Shown: one piece after another, positions 39,349 to 52,752 of the stretch
How the letters are laid out: every line of letters starts with the position of its first letter
Numbering within the stretch: position 1 is the first letter of the stretch
Origin: Anseranas semipalmata
Lineage: Eukaryota > Chordata > Aves > Anseriformes > Anseranatidae
Assembly (NCBI GenBank): GCA_013399115.1
Contig: VXAA01000104.1
Location: 134 to 64,133, forward strand
Direction of reading: 5' to 3'
Length of the DNA: 64,000 nucleotides
Notes under the pieces: generated by a model
The model's input: only the letters and a program-made list of their open reading frames with translations
What the model was told of the DNA's origin: nothing
Databases searched by the model: none
Position numbers and translations under genes: made by a program

Positions 39349-42300
39349 ACTATATATCCACCCTAAAACTATATTATTATAGTGAATTATTAGCCAATTA
39401 ACAGTTTGAAATAGACAATTGAAAAATATATTTCTTTATATCTACTAATATCTAAGTATTTATATAAAGCTTTTTAAGGTAAACCTGCAGAGCACTGGGA
39501 ACAAGAAAAAAAAAAATGGAGAGTAGACATGGGAATGCGTGCAGTTAGAAAACACAAGTAATGATTTTTGTGATAAGAAAAATATTGTAGATAGACCACA
39601 ATTGGTTTGAACTGAAAAAGAGTATCAGTAATAGGAGATGTAATATGTAAATATGAGGTGGGTTTTAGGAAAGCATTTTATATCATAGTTAAACAAGACC
39701 TTAGTTTGTTCAAGGATGGTTTCACTCCAAGAAGGCAAATGGAAACTGCAGTGGTTTGTTATGTATATATTTATATGTATATATCTATTACTTCATATCT
39801 TTTAGCCCCCCCCCCCAAAAAAAGAGCCCATTTTCGGGGGATTTTGTTTTACAAATAAATATTTTTTTCCTGAGAGACGAACCTTATTCCAACAGCGTTC
39901 TTCTAAACCATATCACTTCCTCTAACTCAAAATCTTATGATCCAAAACTCTAAGATACAAAATCTCACATTCCATTCCCTGCTTGCCATTCATACTGTAA
40001 TGCCCTTTCCTCTGAGCTATTTCCTCAAGTCTTATGTCCCTTAATTCTCTGAAATTCCTTTTGCCTCTGGTTACTTCCCTGATTCTTCCTTCACTTCAAA
40101 CTCTCCAAAGTTTGATCTTCCTTTTAAAGCTCCTTAAAACTTAATTTCCTAATTATAGTTATGAAGTTAGTACTTATATATTTATCAACTTTACAACATA
40201 ATTAGCAACTTCTTATAACAATGATCTCTGCATTTCGTTCATCATTACTTCCAATACTTAATTAACAAATACTGCTTTTAACATTACACATCTTCATATT
40301 TTCTGTCACATATGCAAAAAGTATGGAAAAGTATTCCACTCTTTTATACTCAACTTCAAATATTTTATAAAGACTTTTCTTTAAGACTAACCTATATATT
40401 GATTGTTACTCAGCAACCGATATGCCTCAACCACCAATCTCCCTTTGCTGTGCTTCTGTCTCCTTTGTTGTTCTTTCTCTTACAACTATTAACTCTTGTG
40501 AATCTTCTTCAAATCCCAAAACAAAATGTGCATAAATGATAACAAAAATGTATAAGCAATTATCCATGGAAATGTTCCTGTTCTTCCTCATTTCTCTTTT
40601 CTTCTTTATACTCTCATTCTCCAGCCTTTATTTCTTTGATATCTTTTGAACTTCCTACTGCACAAGGCAGAGGGCTTTTTATCTGTTCTTCCATCACCCA
40701 ACTCTAGAGTTTACTGGTTGTCGCTTTAGTCCTCAGTCACTATCATGATATGAGCAGTTAGTATTAATAATAGACCTGCACATTTTTTATGACTAAACAT
40801 TAATTTTAATCTCTGATCAAAGAGAGAACTCCACTATCCAGAGCTCTCAATACAATACCTTAGATAAACACTTATTAATCAGTTAATTAATCAATTAATA
40901 GCAAGTAATCAGTACCTTAAATCAAGAACTAAAATAAATATTTTGCTTCTCCTTTACTGTCTTAGGCTGATGAATTCCATAAGAAAGAAAAATACAAATG
41001 CAATAAAATTTTATTATTATTATACATTGGTTAAAAAGGATTAGAAAGAAAATGAATCAAAGACATGAAGGGTTTTCATTGCTCCTGCTGCAAGTCATTG
41101 CAGAATTTCACTTTCTGTCTTCATTAAGCAAAACACAAATTACTCTGATATCAAGGAAATATAGCAGAGAAGAAAATGAAACAAGTGATCAGTGCACTTA
41201 AGTAGTTCATGTTGTTTCACTGTAGATAAAATTTTCTAAGTTTTGCTTTTACATTTCTGAAGAAGAAGAAAAAAAGAAAAAAAACAGACTTTATGGAAGC
41301 ACTTCAGCAATTAAAATTCCTCTCTCCCCTGTCAGCTTTAATCATCAAGGTTTGCAGCAGCATTGACATCAGTTCAGACTTATTGCCCCTTTGGCAACTT
41401 GTGCTTCTCTATATCAGAGAGATGTTGTAACATAGTGAATCATCACAATATTTCCCTCTTATTTTTCATAGATTCATAGAGATTAATATCAGTAGGAATC
41501 AAAAATATAGTTATCTTATTTTGAACCTTGCAACTTCTCTTTCACTAAAGTTTGTGTGTTTACATAAATGTTCTCCTCCAGAAACGTATCCTGCCTTGAT
41601 CTGGAGACAATAAAGTCCAGTGCAGAATCCACTGTTTTCTTTTGAAATTTTGTTCTTCAAAGGTACTAATAATTCCAAGCAATTTTTTCTACATTTTCCC
41701 AAAAAGTTTGGGTGCCAATTTTATTTTCCAATCTAAGTCCCTTACATATCTTACTGTAAAATTCCTGGATGGTTCCTGCTCAATTTTCCCAGAACATTCT
41801 TTCAAGGTTTGTATTATCCCTTATTGTCAGAAGCATCCCAAGAGCCCCTGGTCTCCTAGGACACCATGTTTCTTAGAATTAATATTCCATATGTCTGCAG
41901 GTAGTGCTTCATTCCTCTTTCCTAACTAATACTGTTTATATAACCAAAGTTTTCCTCTTTCTTTATTATGGGTTCATAGCTTGTCATTCACAAAATACAT
42001 TCTACTAAAAAGTCCTACTTTTTATTCATGCTTTTCTGTTTAGGTTCTCCCACGTATCAATTATATTCCTAATTTTCATCAGATGTGAAAAACTTCCTCC
42101 TTTGAATCATGGCCTGTTTCTCTTATTAGTGCTGATTTGCTTTTATTTGCTTACATTACATACAAGTTATAACCACTAGCCAAACATCAATTTCTAGACA
42201 AGTGATTATTACATTGTCTTTATTTCTCGTGGTGAAATTCACAATAGTGTGATCCATGCAAATTACAATACCTTTTTTGTTAGGAAATAATCATGGATAC

Positions 42301-44893
42301 TTTAATATTTTTTTACTATTTTCTGCTTGAAATCTTCAACATTTCTGCCAGTGAAAGTCATAGGTTTTTTTTCTTTCTTCACAGTAGTAACAGACAACGA
42401 ACACATCATGGTTTTGTGCAAGTCTGTGGTCTGTCACAAAGTCCTACAACTTTCTGGACAACTGTTGTGAACATGCTTATCTGCAGCTAGTACCAACCAT
42501 CCAAACAATTAATAGCTTTACAATAGGTAATGTCTGTCATAAAGGATACCACCTGTTTTGCCCTCTGTCTGTTCTGTCTTTTGTATAGAATTTAAAACCT
42601 GTGATTTTAGGATAACAATTGTGTGAGTCACCCCAAGTGGCTTCACTAATTCCATCTATATAACATTTTTCTCACCAACAAGAATTTCTGGTTTGTCTCA
42701 CTTGTTACCCGGATTCCTAGTGTTTGGAGGGTGAAGAACATCCTTTTCTTTATGTTCATCATTTTTGATGATATTCCAAGTCTTAGTTTTACTTTTTACT
42801 TCCTCATACTCCTAAATGTGTAGTTAGGTCTTTATGGAGCTTAAAGGGAACTCACAGTATAATGCTGCTTGAATGCCACAGTAACCACAGCAAGAGCTGT
42901 GAGATTGATAAGGATGTTCCAAGAATAGTCTTTCTCTGTGCTCTGGCAGCAGTGCCCAACTTTAGCCTATGAAGGCTACCAACTGGCCTCTCCTGGACAG
43001 GAGAATAAGGCTATTTTACTTAAGTCAAAAATCTTGCACAATATCTCAAATGAGTAAAACCATTGTCACTAAGGACTAACCAATTTAGATGCCTCAGACA
43101 CAAAAAGAAAGAATTTTTAAAGATTTCTGAGCATGGAGAGGAAAAAATGGAACTCCGAAGACCAATCTTAGATATCAGAACTGATATACCATTTTTTACC
43201 TTCAGAACTTTAATGAAAAACGAGCGCTACAGAGTGAGGTTCAGTGCCTGAGAGACCCTACTACACTGCTGTATGGTTTAGTGCATATTTCTATGCAAAG
43301 CATTACTTGCATTCTGCTTTAGAAGAAGATCTATTATCCTGCTACATACTTTATGTGCTTCTGTCTTGTGGTTATGGGGACGCAGAGGGAAGGATGAGAA
43401 TGTGGAAGTGAACAGGGAGACAAGATGCTTACTCATGAACAGCTTACCAGAAGAGTTATCTTTCAGTAGCCACTGTCAGAACCTGGTAAAACATGCCTCT
43501 GATTTCTCTTTTATATCATGAAACATGAAATGCTGCCAGCATATATTTTTCTCTGCCAGATACTCAACATATTTTGCCTTTTGTGGAATGGCTGAAACTG
43601 AAATCATCTCCCTCTATGACTAGGGATGATGTTCCCTACATTTTCAGATCAGATTTGGACTTTTTCAATAAAGAAGTTATCTGATTTATGGCAGTACCTA
43701 CTGTGATGCCTGTTAGGAACTGACTTCCCACCTGACCATTGCGAACAGCTGCGAGGAGTAACAAAATTGGTAACCTAATTCCATTGAGTGGGAGGTCAAT
43801 GCAACATCTGTCTTTCTTATCTTCTGCTTATTTGCACATGACTGCACTTTTTTTTCCTCTTTTGCTGGTCAAAGAGCCTCTCAAGCATTTCAGTAATGCT
43901 TGCCTCACTGCATGTTTTGTTAGGTTTTCAGATTTCTGTAACTCATTTAGGACTTGTTTTATTTCAAACTGAGTGGGTAAAGTGGATGCAGATTTTTCAG
44001 CTTATACATTTCCAGTATATCTCCTAGAGTTTAGATTATGATAATAAAATCAGTAGGAAGCGGGTTTATGCAATTTACATGTATGAAAAAAATGTAGTGT
44101 CTACTTCTACAGAGATACGTAGTTGAAAGTATGTCTAATATAGCAATAGCAACACTAAGAGAAAGAAGTGTTCAGCTTCGTTGATACTTGTCTGGTATAT
44201 CTTTTTTTCCTAAAGCCTTCTTCTCCGTCAGTGCTATGAACTGACAAAACTGTCTTTCAGAAATAACATTAAGCCAGAGGAATCTGGGTAAAATTGCTCA
44301 TGTCTCATCATAAAGGGAAGATTAAGTACCCAGTGTTAAAACACGCAAATACCTTCTAAGATAATTTTTGCATTCTCCACATTCAGTGAAAAAAAAAAAA
44401 AATTCTACTGAATTTTAAATGATATGCTTAATTATCATTCTTGTCTCTTTATTTTGTGAAGAAAATCTACCATTCTCTGCCTCTATATTTTCCACAAAGT
44501 ACAGTTGCAAGCATGGTGAGTGCCAGACTCACCTCTCTATCTCAGTGAAGCATTCAAATTCACTGCTCCTATGCAGCCCCTCAGAGCAGGCTGAGATGGG
44601 GATCCTTGGGTACATCTCCCATCACTTTCACAGGGCAGCTCACAAGGAAGCAACATGAGTGGAAGGGAGGTGGTGAGGAAGGTGTGAGGGCATGGAACAT
44701 GCCAAGGACTTGCTTCTACCAGGGTAGACATTTCCAGTGCAGAAGTACATGGTGATACTGATCTTTCAATGAATCATCTCTAAGCACATGGAGGTAAATA
44801 AGGTGATCAGGAGTAGCCAGCATGGATTCACCAAGGGGAAATCATGCTTAACCAGTGTGATAGCCTTCTGTGATGGAATGACTGGCTGGGTCT

Positions 44894-45831
44894 ATGAGGG
44901 AAGAGCAGTGGATGCTGCTCATGGAAGTCTACCCTGACTTCAGCAAGGCTTTCAACACTGTCTCCCATAACATCCTCATAGGTAAGCTCAGGAAGTGTAG
45001 GATAGAAGAGTGGGCAGTGAGGTGGACTGAGAATTGGCTGGATGGCAGAGCTCAGAGGGTTGTGATCAGCAGCACTCAGTCTAGTTGGAGGCCTGGAGCT
45101 AGCAGCATCCCCCTGGGGTCCGTACTAGGTCCAGTCTCATTCAACTTATTCATCAATGACCTGGATGAAGGGACAGAGTGCACACTCAGCAAGTTTGCGG
45201 ATGACACAAAACTAGGAGGATTGGCTGATACACCAGAGGTCTGTGNAGGATAGAAGAGTGGGCAGTGAGGTGGACTGAGAATTGGCTGGATGGCAGAGCT
45301 CAGAGGGTTGTGATCAGCAGCACTCAGTCTAGTTGGAGGCCTGGAGCTAGCAGCATCCCCCTGGGGTCCGTACTAGGTCCAGTCTCATTCAACTTATTCA
45401 TCAATGACCTGGATGAAGGGACAGAGTGCACACTCAGCAAGTTTGCGGATGACACAAAACTAGGAGGATTGGCTGATACACCAGAGGTCTGTGCTGCCAC
45501 TCAGAGGGACCTGGACAGGCTGGAGAGTTGGGCAGAGAGGAACCTCTTGAAGTTCAACAAAGGCAAGTGCAGGGTCCTGCACCTAGGGAGCAATAACCCC
45601 ATGCACCAGTGCAGGTTGAGAGCTGACCTGCTGGAAAGCAGCTCTGAGGAGAAGGACCTGGGAGTCCTGGTGGACAGGAAGTTAACCAGGAGCCAGCAAT
45701 GTGCCCTTGTGGCCAAGAAGGCCAATGGTATCCTGGGGTGCATTAGGAGGAGTGTTGCCAGCAGGTCGAAGGAGGTGATCCTCCCCCTCTACTCAGCCCT
45801 GGTGAAGCCTCACCTGGAGTCTTGTGTCTAG
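44894..45831 (+). pseudogene. CR1 ORF2 reverse transcriptase, motif C intact, ends in premature stop
   Basis: The protein reads in CR1 order: [11 protein letters not shown] (motif A, first aspartate kept, second changed to Asn), [29 protein letters not shown] (motif B region), [14 protein letters not shown] (motif C with both aspartates), [25 protein letters not shown] and [18 protein letters not shown], then a TAG at 45829-45831. As printed, the frame shifts at the N-flanked duplication: 248 bases are inserted, which is not a multiple of three. Counting the duplicate once leaves a single open frame from 44894 to the stop. The stop falls where CR1 proteins continue with a QFWAP-type block, so the domain end is lost. 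It sits in a 5'-truncated LINE and has no promoter. Confidence 0.87.
44999..45493 (+). repeat. exact 247-bp direct duplication separated by one N
   Basis: Bases 44999-45245 and 45247-45493 are identical by eye over their full length. They begin AGGATAGAAGAGTGGGCAGT and end CCAGAGGTCTGTG, with a lone N at 45246. The preceding GTGT (44995-44998) matches GTG plus N before copy two. Identity across both copies within a decayed repeat, next to an N, points to two contig ends that overlap but were not merged. Confidence 0.93.
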
Positions 45832-45889
45832 TTCTGGGCTCCCCAGTACGAGAGACATGGAACTACTGGAGAGAGTCCAGTAGAAGACT

Positions 45890-46102
45890 ATGAAGATGAT
45901 TAGGAGACTGGAGCATCTGTCTTATGAGAAGAGGTCGAGAGAGCTGGGCCTGTTTAGCTTGGAGAAGAGAAGACTGAGAGGGGATCTTATCAATGTATAC
46001 AAATATCCTAAGGGAGGGTGTCAAGAGGATGGGGCCAGACTCTTTTCAGTGGTGCCCAATGACAGGATAAGAGGCAACAGGCACAAACTGAAACACAGCT
46101 AG
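45890..46102 (+). pseudogene. CR1 ORF2 C-terminal piece, frameshifted
   Basis: This open frame continues the CR1 protein after the stop at 45831, in another frame. It shows [33 protein letters not shown], and a [16 protein letters not shown] block. It ends at a stop just before the segment for FHLNMRKNFFT-like residues. It has no function of its own; it documents a second break in the element. Confidence 0.85.
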
Positions 46103-47106
46103 TTCCATTTGAATATGAGGAAAAACTTCTTTACTGTGAGCACTGGCACAGGTTGCCCAGATAAGTTGTTTAGTCTCCTTCTCTGGGGATATTCAAAACC
46201 TACCTGGGTGTGATCCTGTGCAACGTGCTCTAGGTGACTCTGCCTGAGCAGGGGGGTTGGACTAGGTGATCTCCACAGGCCCCTTCCAAGGTCAACCACT
46301 CTGTGTGACTCTGTGCGACTCTGTGTATTGTTACACCTCGATCTTAAACTCATGTGTTTGTGGGGGATAGGAATTTGTGAGATAAAGGTGTAAAGAAAGG
46401 TGGATTAACATGTCACAGGGAAGAGAAATTTCCCTTTGAAAAAGAAATCGGTAGGACCTAATCTCCATGGTTGTTTTTTTTTTGTAAATGTCAATCTCAT
46501 CTGATATTTAGCATTACATGACCAAATCAGCACCAGTTAGAATTAAACAAACTGTATTATATATTTTTAAAAATTGATATATTAAACTTCATTTTACATA
46601 TTTAAAACATTTTACATATGCCAGATTTTCTTCATTGTGCTTCAATTGACAGGCATTAACTTGTACATGAGAAAGAGAGGAAATACTAAGGTAGAGACTA
46701 TAAATGAAAGTAAATGGCATTGGGAAGAAAAAAGAGCATAGGAAATACAAATTTCCTAGAAAAAATAGGAAACTCTTTGAACAGAATAATGAAACAGTTA
46801 GGAATGAATGGAATCTACCAAAAACAAAAGAAGTACTTGAAATTATTTTGACTGAAAAAATAAAAAGAAAGAGAGGTATTCTACTGAGGCTGCTTAAAGA
46901 AAGAAGGCAAAGCAGTTTTGAATTAAAAGCCAGAGTAGATAGGAATTTCTCTACTAAACATTATCCAGCTATTTCTGCATTTAGTTTTTGAAAACGGGTC
47001 AATATTGGCAGTCGAGGGAATCCACGAGCTACACTGTTCAAGACATGTCAGAAATATCTTCCTGATGGTAGTGGATGGTGTCCAGAACCATTTTCTACAA
47101 TGAAGG

Positions 47107-47127
47107 AAAAAAAAAAAAAAAAAAAAA
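47107..47127. repeat. poly(A) run
   Basis: A run of 21 A in purine-rich DNA. No LINE or processed copy is visible beside it. Confidence 0.9.
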
Positions 47128-47536
47128 GGGAAAATCAGAAAACCCTTTTTTTTTTTTCCTCAATGTCTGGGAAATATACAAGCATGACATGTTTTATCAG
47201 TTGTGGAAAGCAGTCCACCTGAGTAAAGATTTCAAAATTCAATTGAAAATAAGAACAAAGAGAGTAGTTTTGAACAAGCGTACGTAAATAAAAAAAATAA
47301 ATAAGAGGAGTAAGGAAGAAAAAAAAAAAAGAGAAGTAATGAAGTACCTAAAGTACCTATAGACCTATATAGAAAATACATGTCTATGTACCTAATAGAC
47401 CTATATAGGAAGTCATAGCCTAAGTTGAGCAGAAACAAGGAGAAAAGCACAGAAGTAGAATAGGCATACACTGCTGGATATGTTCTAATAGGCAGGTAAA
47501 AATACATATGACACAAAAACAGAAAAGATGGCCAAC

Positions 47537-47571
47537 GAGAGAGAGACAGAGACAGAGACAGAGACAGAGAC
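47537..47571. repeat. (GACAGA)n microsatellite
   Basis: A GA-rich start grading into about four GACAGA hexamers. Confidence 0.88.
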
Positions 47572-50500
47572 TAGATCCAAAGTAACTTTACAGAAAAAAA
47601 ATGTCTTGTGCAACTGTCTACATGAGAGCGGAAATGAAGCAAAAAAACATTACTTTCAAGAGTCACCTAAGCTGTAGAACACAGACCAAGTGTATTTAGT
47701 CACTACACATTTCCAAGATAGTATATAAGACTGATAGAAGTGAATGATGTGAATTTTTTTGTAAATGCTCCACAGAAATGTCAATGTTAAATTTTGTTTA
47801 AACCACATCCAATAAAGCCTTGTGGAAACCAACCCACTGTGAGGAGAAGGCTGTAAGATTTTACTGAGGTGCCAGGATATAGCTTTGATTAATAGGATAT
47901 TAAATAACACTCAGTAATTTGACTGGTCATGAATTAATCTCTTTTATTCCTGTTGATAGATCTTATACCTCATTTATCACTATGTCAGACGTTTGATATA
48001 AGGTATTCAATCATTTTGAACATTTTTCAGATTATTCAATTATAAACCTTGTGACTTTTTTATCTCGTATCATTTGTTTGATTCATTTGTCCATTACATT
48101 AAAAAGTCTACGGGGGTCTAATGACTCAGTGACAAAAATTTTGCAGTTAGAAGTAATTAGCATAAACACCTGGTTGTAAGCAAAAGACAGAAAAACAGTT
48201 TCTTAGAGAGATGTCCTCATTACAGAATAGAAGAAACATCAGTTTCTTTTTTCTGTTGGTGAAAAAAAAAAGTACAAATCCAGATAGACCACTGAAAAAG
48301 GTAGAAAGACACACTGTAGGACAGATCATATTTAGGGTTTTGTTATGACAAACTATGAACAGCAATAATAAAACCTCAAAAATATGCATTCATGGAAATG
48401 TCCAGAATGTGTCAGAGTGGACACGTTCACAGAGAACTCCAAAATAAAGGTATTTCACAGAGAAGTAACAAGTGCAGTGAACATGTTATTTTTCAAAACA
48501 TGCATGTATTCATATTACACAAGGTATGTAAATGAGCGTGTAGGAGATTTTCGACTATACTAAGGCCCACAGAATATTGCTTCAATTTAGAGATGGTTTT
48601 CTCAAGCACTTTTTAGAAATGTAGCCACTAATCTTCCATTTTAATTATTAAACTGAATAGCTTTGTCTTGATAGATCACCACTGAAGTTGATTGTCTTGC
48701 AAATACTTATGTAATTAATTGAAAGACTATGCCTCAACTCTTTAGGAATATAATCAAGCTATATAAGCATTCTACGATCTATCTATTTAAAAACAGATAT
48801 TTAACATTCTACATAGTTTTTATCATTCTTGTACTTAAAAGACATCATAAGTTGGATCACCATAAATCTCTGAAACAATTTACAAACACACAAGCAGTAT
48901 TTGTAATGAATGATGATGTCTAGAGTAGGATGTGGATGTGGACTTTTTAGGTGCCAGGCCAAAGGAAGCTAAAATGCTGTTGTCTCATTCCTGTTTCACG
49001 GCTTTTGAGCCCCAAGATGAAGATGAGTGAGGAAAAGAAAGGAGAAGTGCGATAGACCCTCAATGCTTATATAGCACTACATCATTTCTGTAAGGGGATT
49101 CACAAGGGACCTATACTGCTCCCAGAAAGAGAGGTGAGAGATCAAGAGAGCCACGCTCACTTACTGTTCCTGTAGGCTCAGGATCAAGATGTCATGGTAA
49201 TTGCCAGTAAAGAGAATAAAAACATGTAAGAACATAATTAAATAGGAAAAGTCAAAAATCAATGATAATAATGACATCTGGCACCACTTTGCATCTGTAA
49301 AGAGTAATTGAGCTGACTAATTGAACCTGTGTTTCTTAATTTTTAGCACAAGGCTTAGTATCTAAAAATTAAGCAAGAGAGGTTTTCTGAAAATAAAAAA
49401 ATGTCCAGAAGTTATATTATAATTTCCAGGAAACAGCTGGAATGACTCATGACCTGTGAGCTTAATAGTTGCAAAACATATAATTCCGCTATATGGATAG
49501 TAAAATTACAGGCTGAATTTTGCCTAGATTGTATCTCATTTCACTATGCAAACTCACAAGCATTATTTCCACTTTTTTTCTCTCCTTTTTGCTGTCGCAG
49601 GTCTGATTTTACTTTGTACAAGTAAAGCCAAAGAGAAGATTTAGGAATGAAAAAATATTATCTTAGAGCATAGTGTCCAAATTTAATTTCCTTTGGTAGT
49701 ATCAACATAGAACTATGTCATACTGTTTTGGTGGCAGGCTCTGATCTTGGACTTTTGATGTCCAGCTGTTCTCTATTTCCTCTAGAAAAAAAGGTGGTGA
49801 TCTATCTTGGTGTGTGTCATTTTGAAATAATCTGAGTCACACAACACTATTATGATAATCAGAATCTAGAATTAAACGTGTAAGACTAGAAAAGGAGAAA
49901 GTAGTTTAATAGTGTATTATAATATCATGATATAAAGCCAAGCTAAAAAGAAATTCTACTGCAAACACCACTACCAAATTTCAGCAAATAGTGACTGAAT
50001 ACCTTCTGAGAAACCCACAACTACTCTTTAGTAGATATTTTCCTGGAGTATTTTTCACACATATGACTTCCTCTCTTTCAAGATGACTAGGCCAGTCTAG
50101 GAACTTTTATAATAAAACATTTATCTCCATATAAATAATGTTAAAATAAACAAACAAAAAATCTACACAAGACTTGAGGCTCTTCAGCATACAGCCAGCA
50201 GTAAAAAAAAAAAAAAAAGAAAAAAAGAAAAGAAAAAAAAAACACCCTGTAGCACTTAAGCAATTATTCAAACAGAAACTCAGCGCAGTAACCACCTGCA
50301 AACAAACAAACAAAAAAAGTCCCACCCTCCAACTTAATGAGAATATTACCTTCAGCCATTTCCAGACTGCCAGGCAACACACATGTTTAGCACTATACTC
50401 ACGCTATACACAGAAGGACCAATTTATAGTATTGGTAGGGTGGGGTGGGGGACTCCCAAATACATGAATCTTCAGAGAGAAGGGATATAGCCTGATTGTT

Positions 50501-51548
50501 TGGGCTATATACAGCTATAGTAGTATGGCAACAGGAGAAAGATTACTTCTTAGGTAGTCAGGTCACAATGGGTCTATGGGTCATAAGCAAAATAGCTGTT
50601 GACAAAAGTATATCTAGCTTGAATACCAGCATTGTGTTACATGCTTACACAGGAATGCTTAATTCAAACTGTGAGATGCTGCATTATAGAAGAGCATAAA
50701 GCTGGGAATGTTGTAAAACTGTATCTCCATGTAGGTTTTTTTCTAATCTTGTAATAAGAAAAGCATAAATAATATGGTGAAGTTATCTGACAGACTATAA
50801 CTTCCAGATAGAAGCTCCAAAAGCTAGTTAGGTGGACAGCAATATGCTTTCATTGAAAGTAACAAAGGCCATGATCTGTCCTGGGTTTGAATTCTTTAAA
50901 CTGATGAAGAAGAAGAAGAAGACGCATTCAGTAAAATGATTGATATTCTGCCTACCATCCTCATCAGGATGGCCCCAAACCATCCTGATCACATCAGTTT
51001 TACAAAGGTCAAGCTGAATTCATTTTTCTCCCACCTCTTGAACCACCAACGAGAGATTATATTGATCTTCGTCCTAGCAATCCCTGCTTCAAGGAGATGA
51101 CAAGGTAAGCCAATACAGATTTGCACAGCAGTAAACAAAAGGCTCCTATTCTCCTAAGTTGTTCATCTAGTGTGCACTTACAAGGTGTAAAACTGCTCCC
51201 TGGTATGCTAGTCCAGGTCTTTTGAAGTTACCAGCAGCATAGATGTTCAGCCACTTGAAGTTTGTGGGAACCTAGACATCCTGAATAAGAAATTCAGGCC
51301 ATTGTGCTTTAAGATTGGTGAAGTCTTCATTAAGATTTGTATAACGTTCATAAGAAGGTGCTGTTTAAACTGTCCATCAAGAAGGGTGCCACTTTCCTTT
51401 ATTGGGCTGGGGAAATTGTCTACTGGTGATGGACACCTACCTTCTAAGATGTATCTGGAGTTTGTTTAGATATATTTATACCATGTAAAACAGAAATGCC
51501 TGAGTTAGTCGAGGCTTTTTGTGTTTCAGAAGCGGAGGTAAGGCTTAC

Positions 51549-51572
51549 CTTTTTGAGCAAGTGCTCAAAAAG
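51549..51572. repeat. 24-bp near-perfect palindrome
   Basis: CTTTTTGAGCA, two spacer bases (AG), then TGCTCAAAAAG: eleven-base arms without mismatch. It could form a small hairpin. No gene or terminator context is visible. Confidence 0.85.
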
Positions 51573-52502
51573 TGCTGCTTTTTGACTAAGTCAAAGTTCA
51601 GGAGTTCAGGACTGAGTATTCACTCATGAAATTTCAGACAGCTCCTCAGTTTCCTAGAGGATTTTTAATTTCATTTTAATCTTCTGGGGTCATTTTAACT
51701 CCAAATTCTTTGGATGAAAAGGGAAGTAGGAAAAATTGGTACTTTAATACTTTTCTTATGATTCATTAATGACTCTATACTCTAGGAAACTGTTTTATTT
51801 ACAATGTTCTCCCTCTTCCTCCCAAGATACATGTTTTCTGCACAACAATTCACAATTTAAATATTATAATCTGAAAAAAAAAAAAAAACCTCATCTGACA
51901 AGGTAGCTTATTGCCATTGGTATGTGGTTGCTGAAGTAACAGGAAATATGTATTGCAAGTGTTTCTGCTGTAGTTGTAAGAAGCCTTGTGGGACAGTTTT
52001 CTTAAATGGGGTTAAACTACAACGTGACTAAGATGAACTGTTACTTCTTAAATAGTCTTAGATGTAAAAAGTGTTGCTTGCTAAAAGGTCTAAATGTATG
52101 CCAGAGAAATGATGAGAGAAAAGGAATGGCATTACTTCAAACAGCTTCCAGCAGCTGCTGAACAATGAGCGCCCCGAAGCCCTGTTTTTCAGTGTACCCT
52201 CAGCCTGCATATCTCACAGGGTTAGAAGGAGGACTGACGAGGAAAAGATTGAATGAGATTTCCCTTCAGTCAAGAAGGACAGAGAGGACATACAACAGCA
52301 TTATTGGATTCTAGATATTTAAGTGCCAAAAAATTTCTTTCCACTATGCTGAATGAATGGAAGAAAGAAGGAACTTCCATACACTTTAAAGAGCTAGGAT
52401 GAGAACTTACAAAAAAGCCAGATCATCTCCTCACCTGCCCTCTGTATCTTCACACTCACTGAGATGAACAGAAAACATTCCTACTTCAAGGAGGGAGTAT
52501 TT

Positions 52503-52752
52503 CACAGAATCATTTAGGTTGGAAGAGACCTTAGAGATCACCTAGTCCAACCTATGACCTAACACTAACAAGCCCTCCACTAAACCATATCACTAAGCTC
52601 TACATCTAAACGTCTTTTAAATACCTCTAGGGATGGTGACTCAACAACCTCCCTGGGCAGCCTGTTCCAATGTCTCACAACCCTTTCAGTAAAGAAATTT
52701 TTCCTAATATCCAACCTAAACCTCCCCTGGTGCAACTTGAGGCCATTCCCCC
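52503..52752 (-). mobile_element. CR1 LINE 3' fragment
   Basis: The 3' end at 52503 (CACAGAATCATTTAGGTTGG) is followed by GACCTTAGAGATCACCTAGT and ACGTCTTTTAAATACCTC. The AACCTCCCTGGGCAGCCTG and AAAGAAATTTTTCCTAAT blocks follow. The copy is 5'-truncated at about 52752. It is of the same subfamily as the opposite-strand copy at 54399-54537. Confidence 0.93.

Larger units (their letters stand above)
38224..44734. other. unassigned intergenic DNA, locally G-poor
   Basis: No gene or transposon is recognised. It holds a 28-base T-run (38458-38485), an 11-base C-run (39806-39816), a CTATA pentamer repeat (39323-39348), and a stretch from about 39,880 to 40,640 with very little G on the plus strand. 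Short minus-strand frames near 41.5-42.5 kb are A-rich and C-poor; I could not assign them. Confidence 0.5.
44735..46327 (+). mobile_element. CR1 LINE, 3' half, best-preserved copy in the window
   Basis: The element begins near the segment encoding SQHGFTKGKSCLT (about 44817-44860). It runs through the reverse transcriptase and ORF2 C-terminus and ends in CTCTGTGTGACTCTGTG, an ACTCTGTG version of the CR1 3' octamer. The endonuclease and ORF1 are missing by 5' truncation. Its apparent length is inflated by an exact 247-bp duplication around the N at 45246. With one copy counted, it is about 1.35 kb. Confidence 0.95.
46328..52502. other. unassigned intergenic DNA, A-rich in part
   Basis: No gene or transposon is recognised. 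About 46,680-47,330 is purine-rich on the plus strand and holds a Lys/Arg-rich open frame (46704-46991) that I take for compositional chance. Also present are a 21-base A-run (47107-47127), a GACAGA repeat (47537-47571), irregular repeats of ACCTATAGACCTATATAG type (47341-47415), A-runs at 50202-50242, a GAA run (50906-50922) and a 24-bp palindrome at 51549-51572. Confidence 0.5.

Noticed and set aside
41500..42500. Retroviral envelope-like frames on the minus strand
   Set aside because: Short A-rich frames with one glycosylation-type motif gave a faint impression only. There is no ordered set of motifs, and base composition alone can explain them.
45501..45743. 80-codon minus-strand open frame
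   Set aside because: It is the antisense shadow of the CR1 reverse transcriptase on the plus strand.
46704..46991. 95-codon basic open frame
   Set aside because: It arises from A-rich sequence; no domain or conserved motif could be named.
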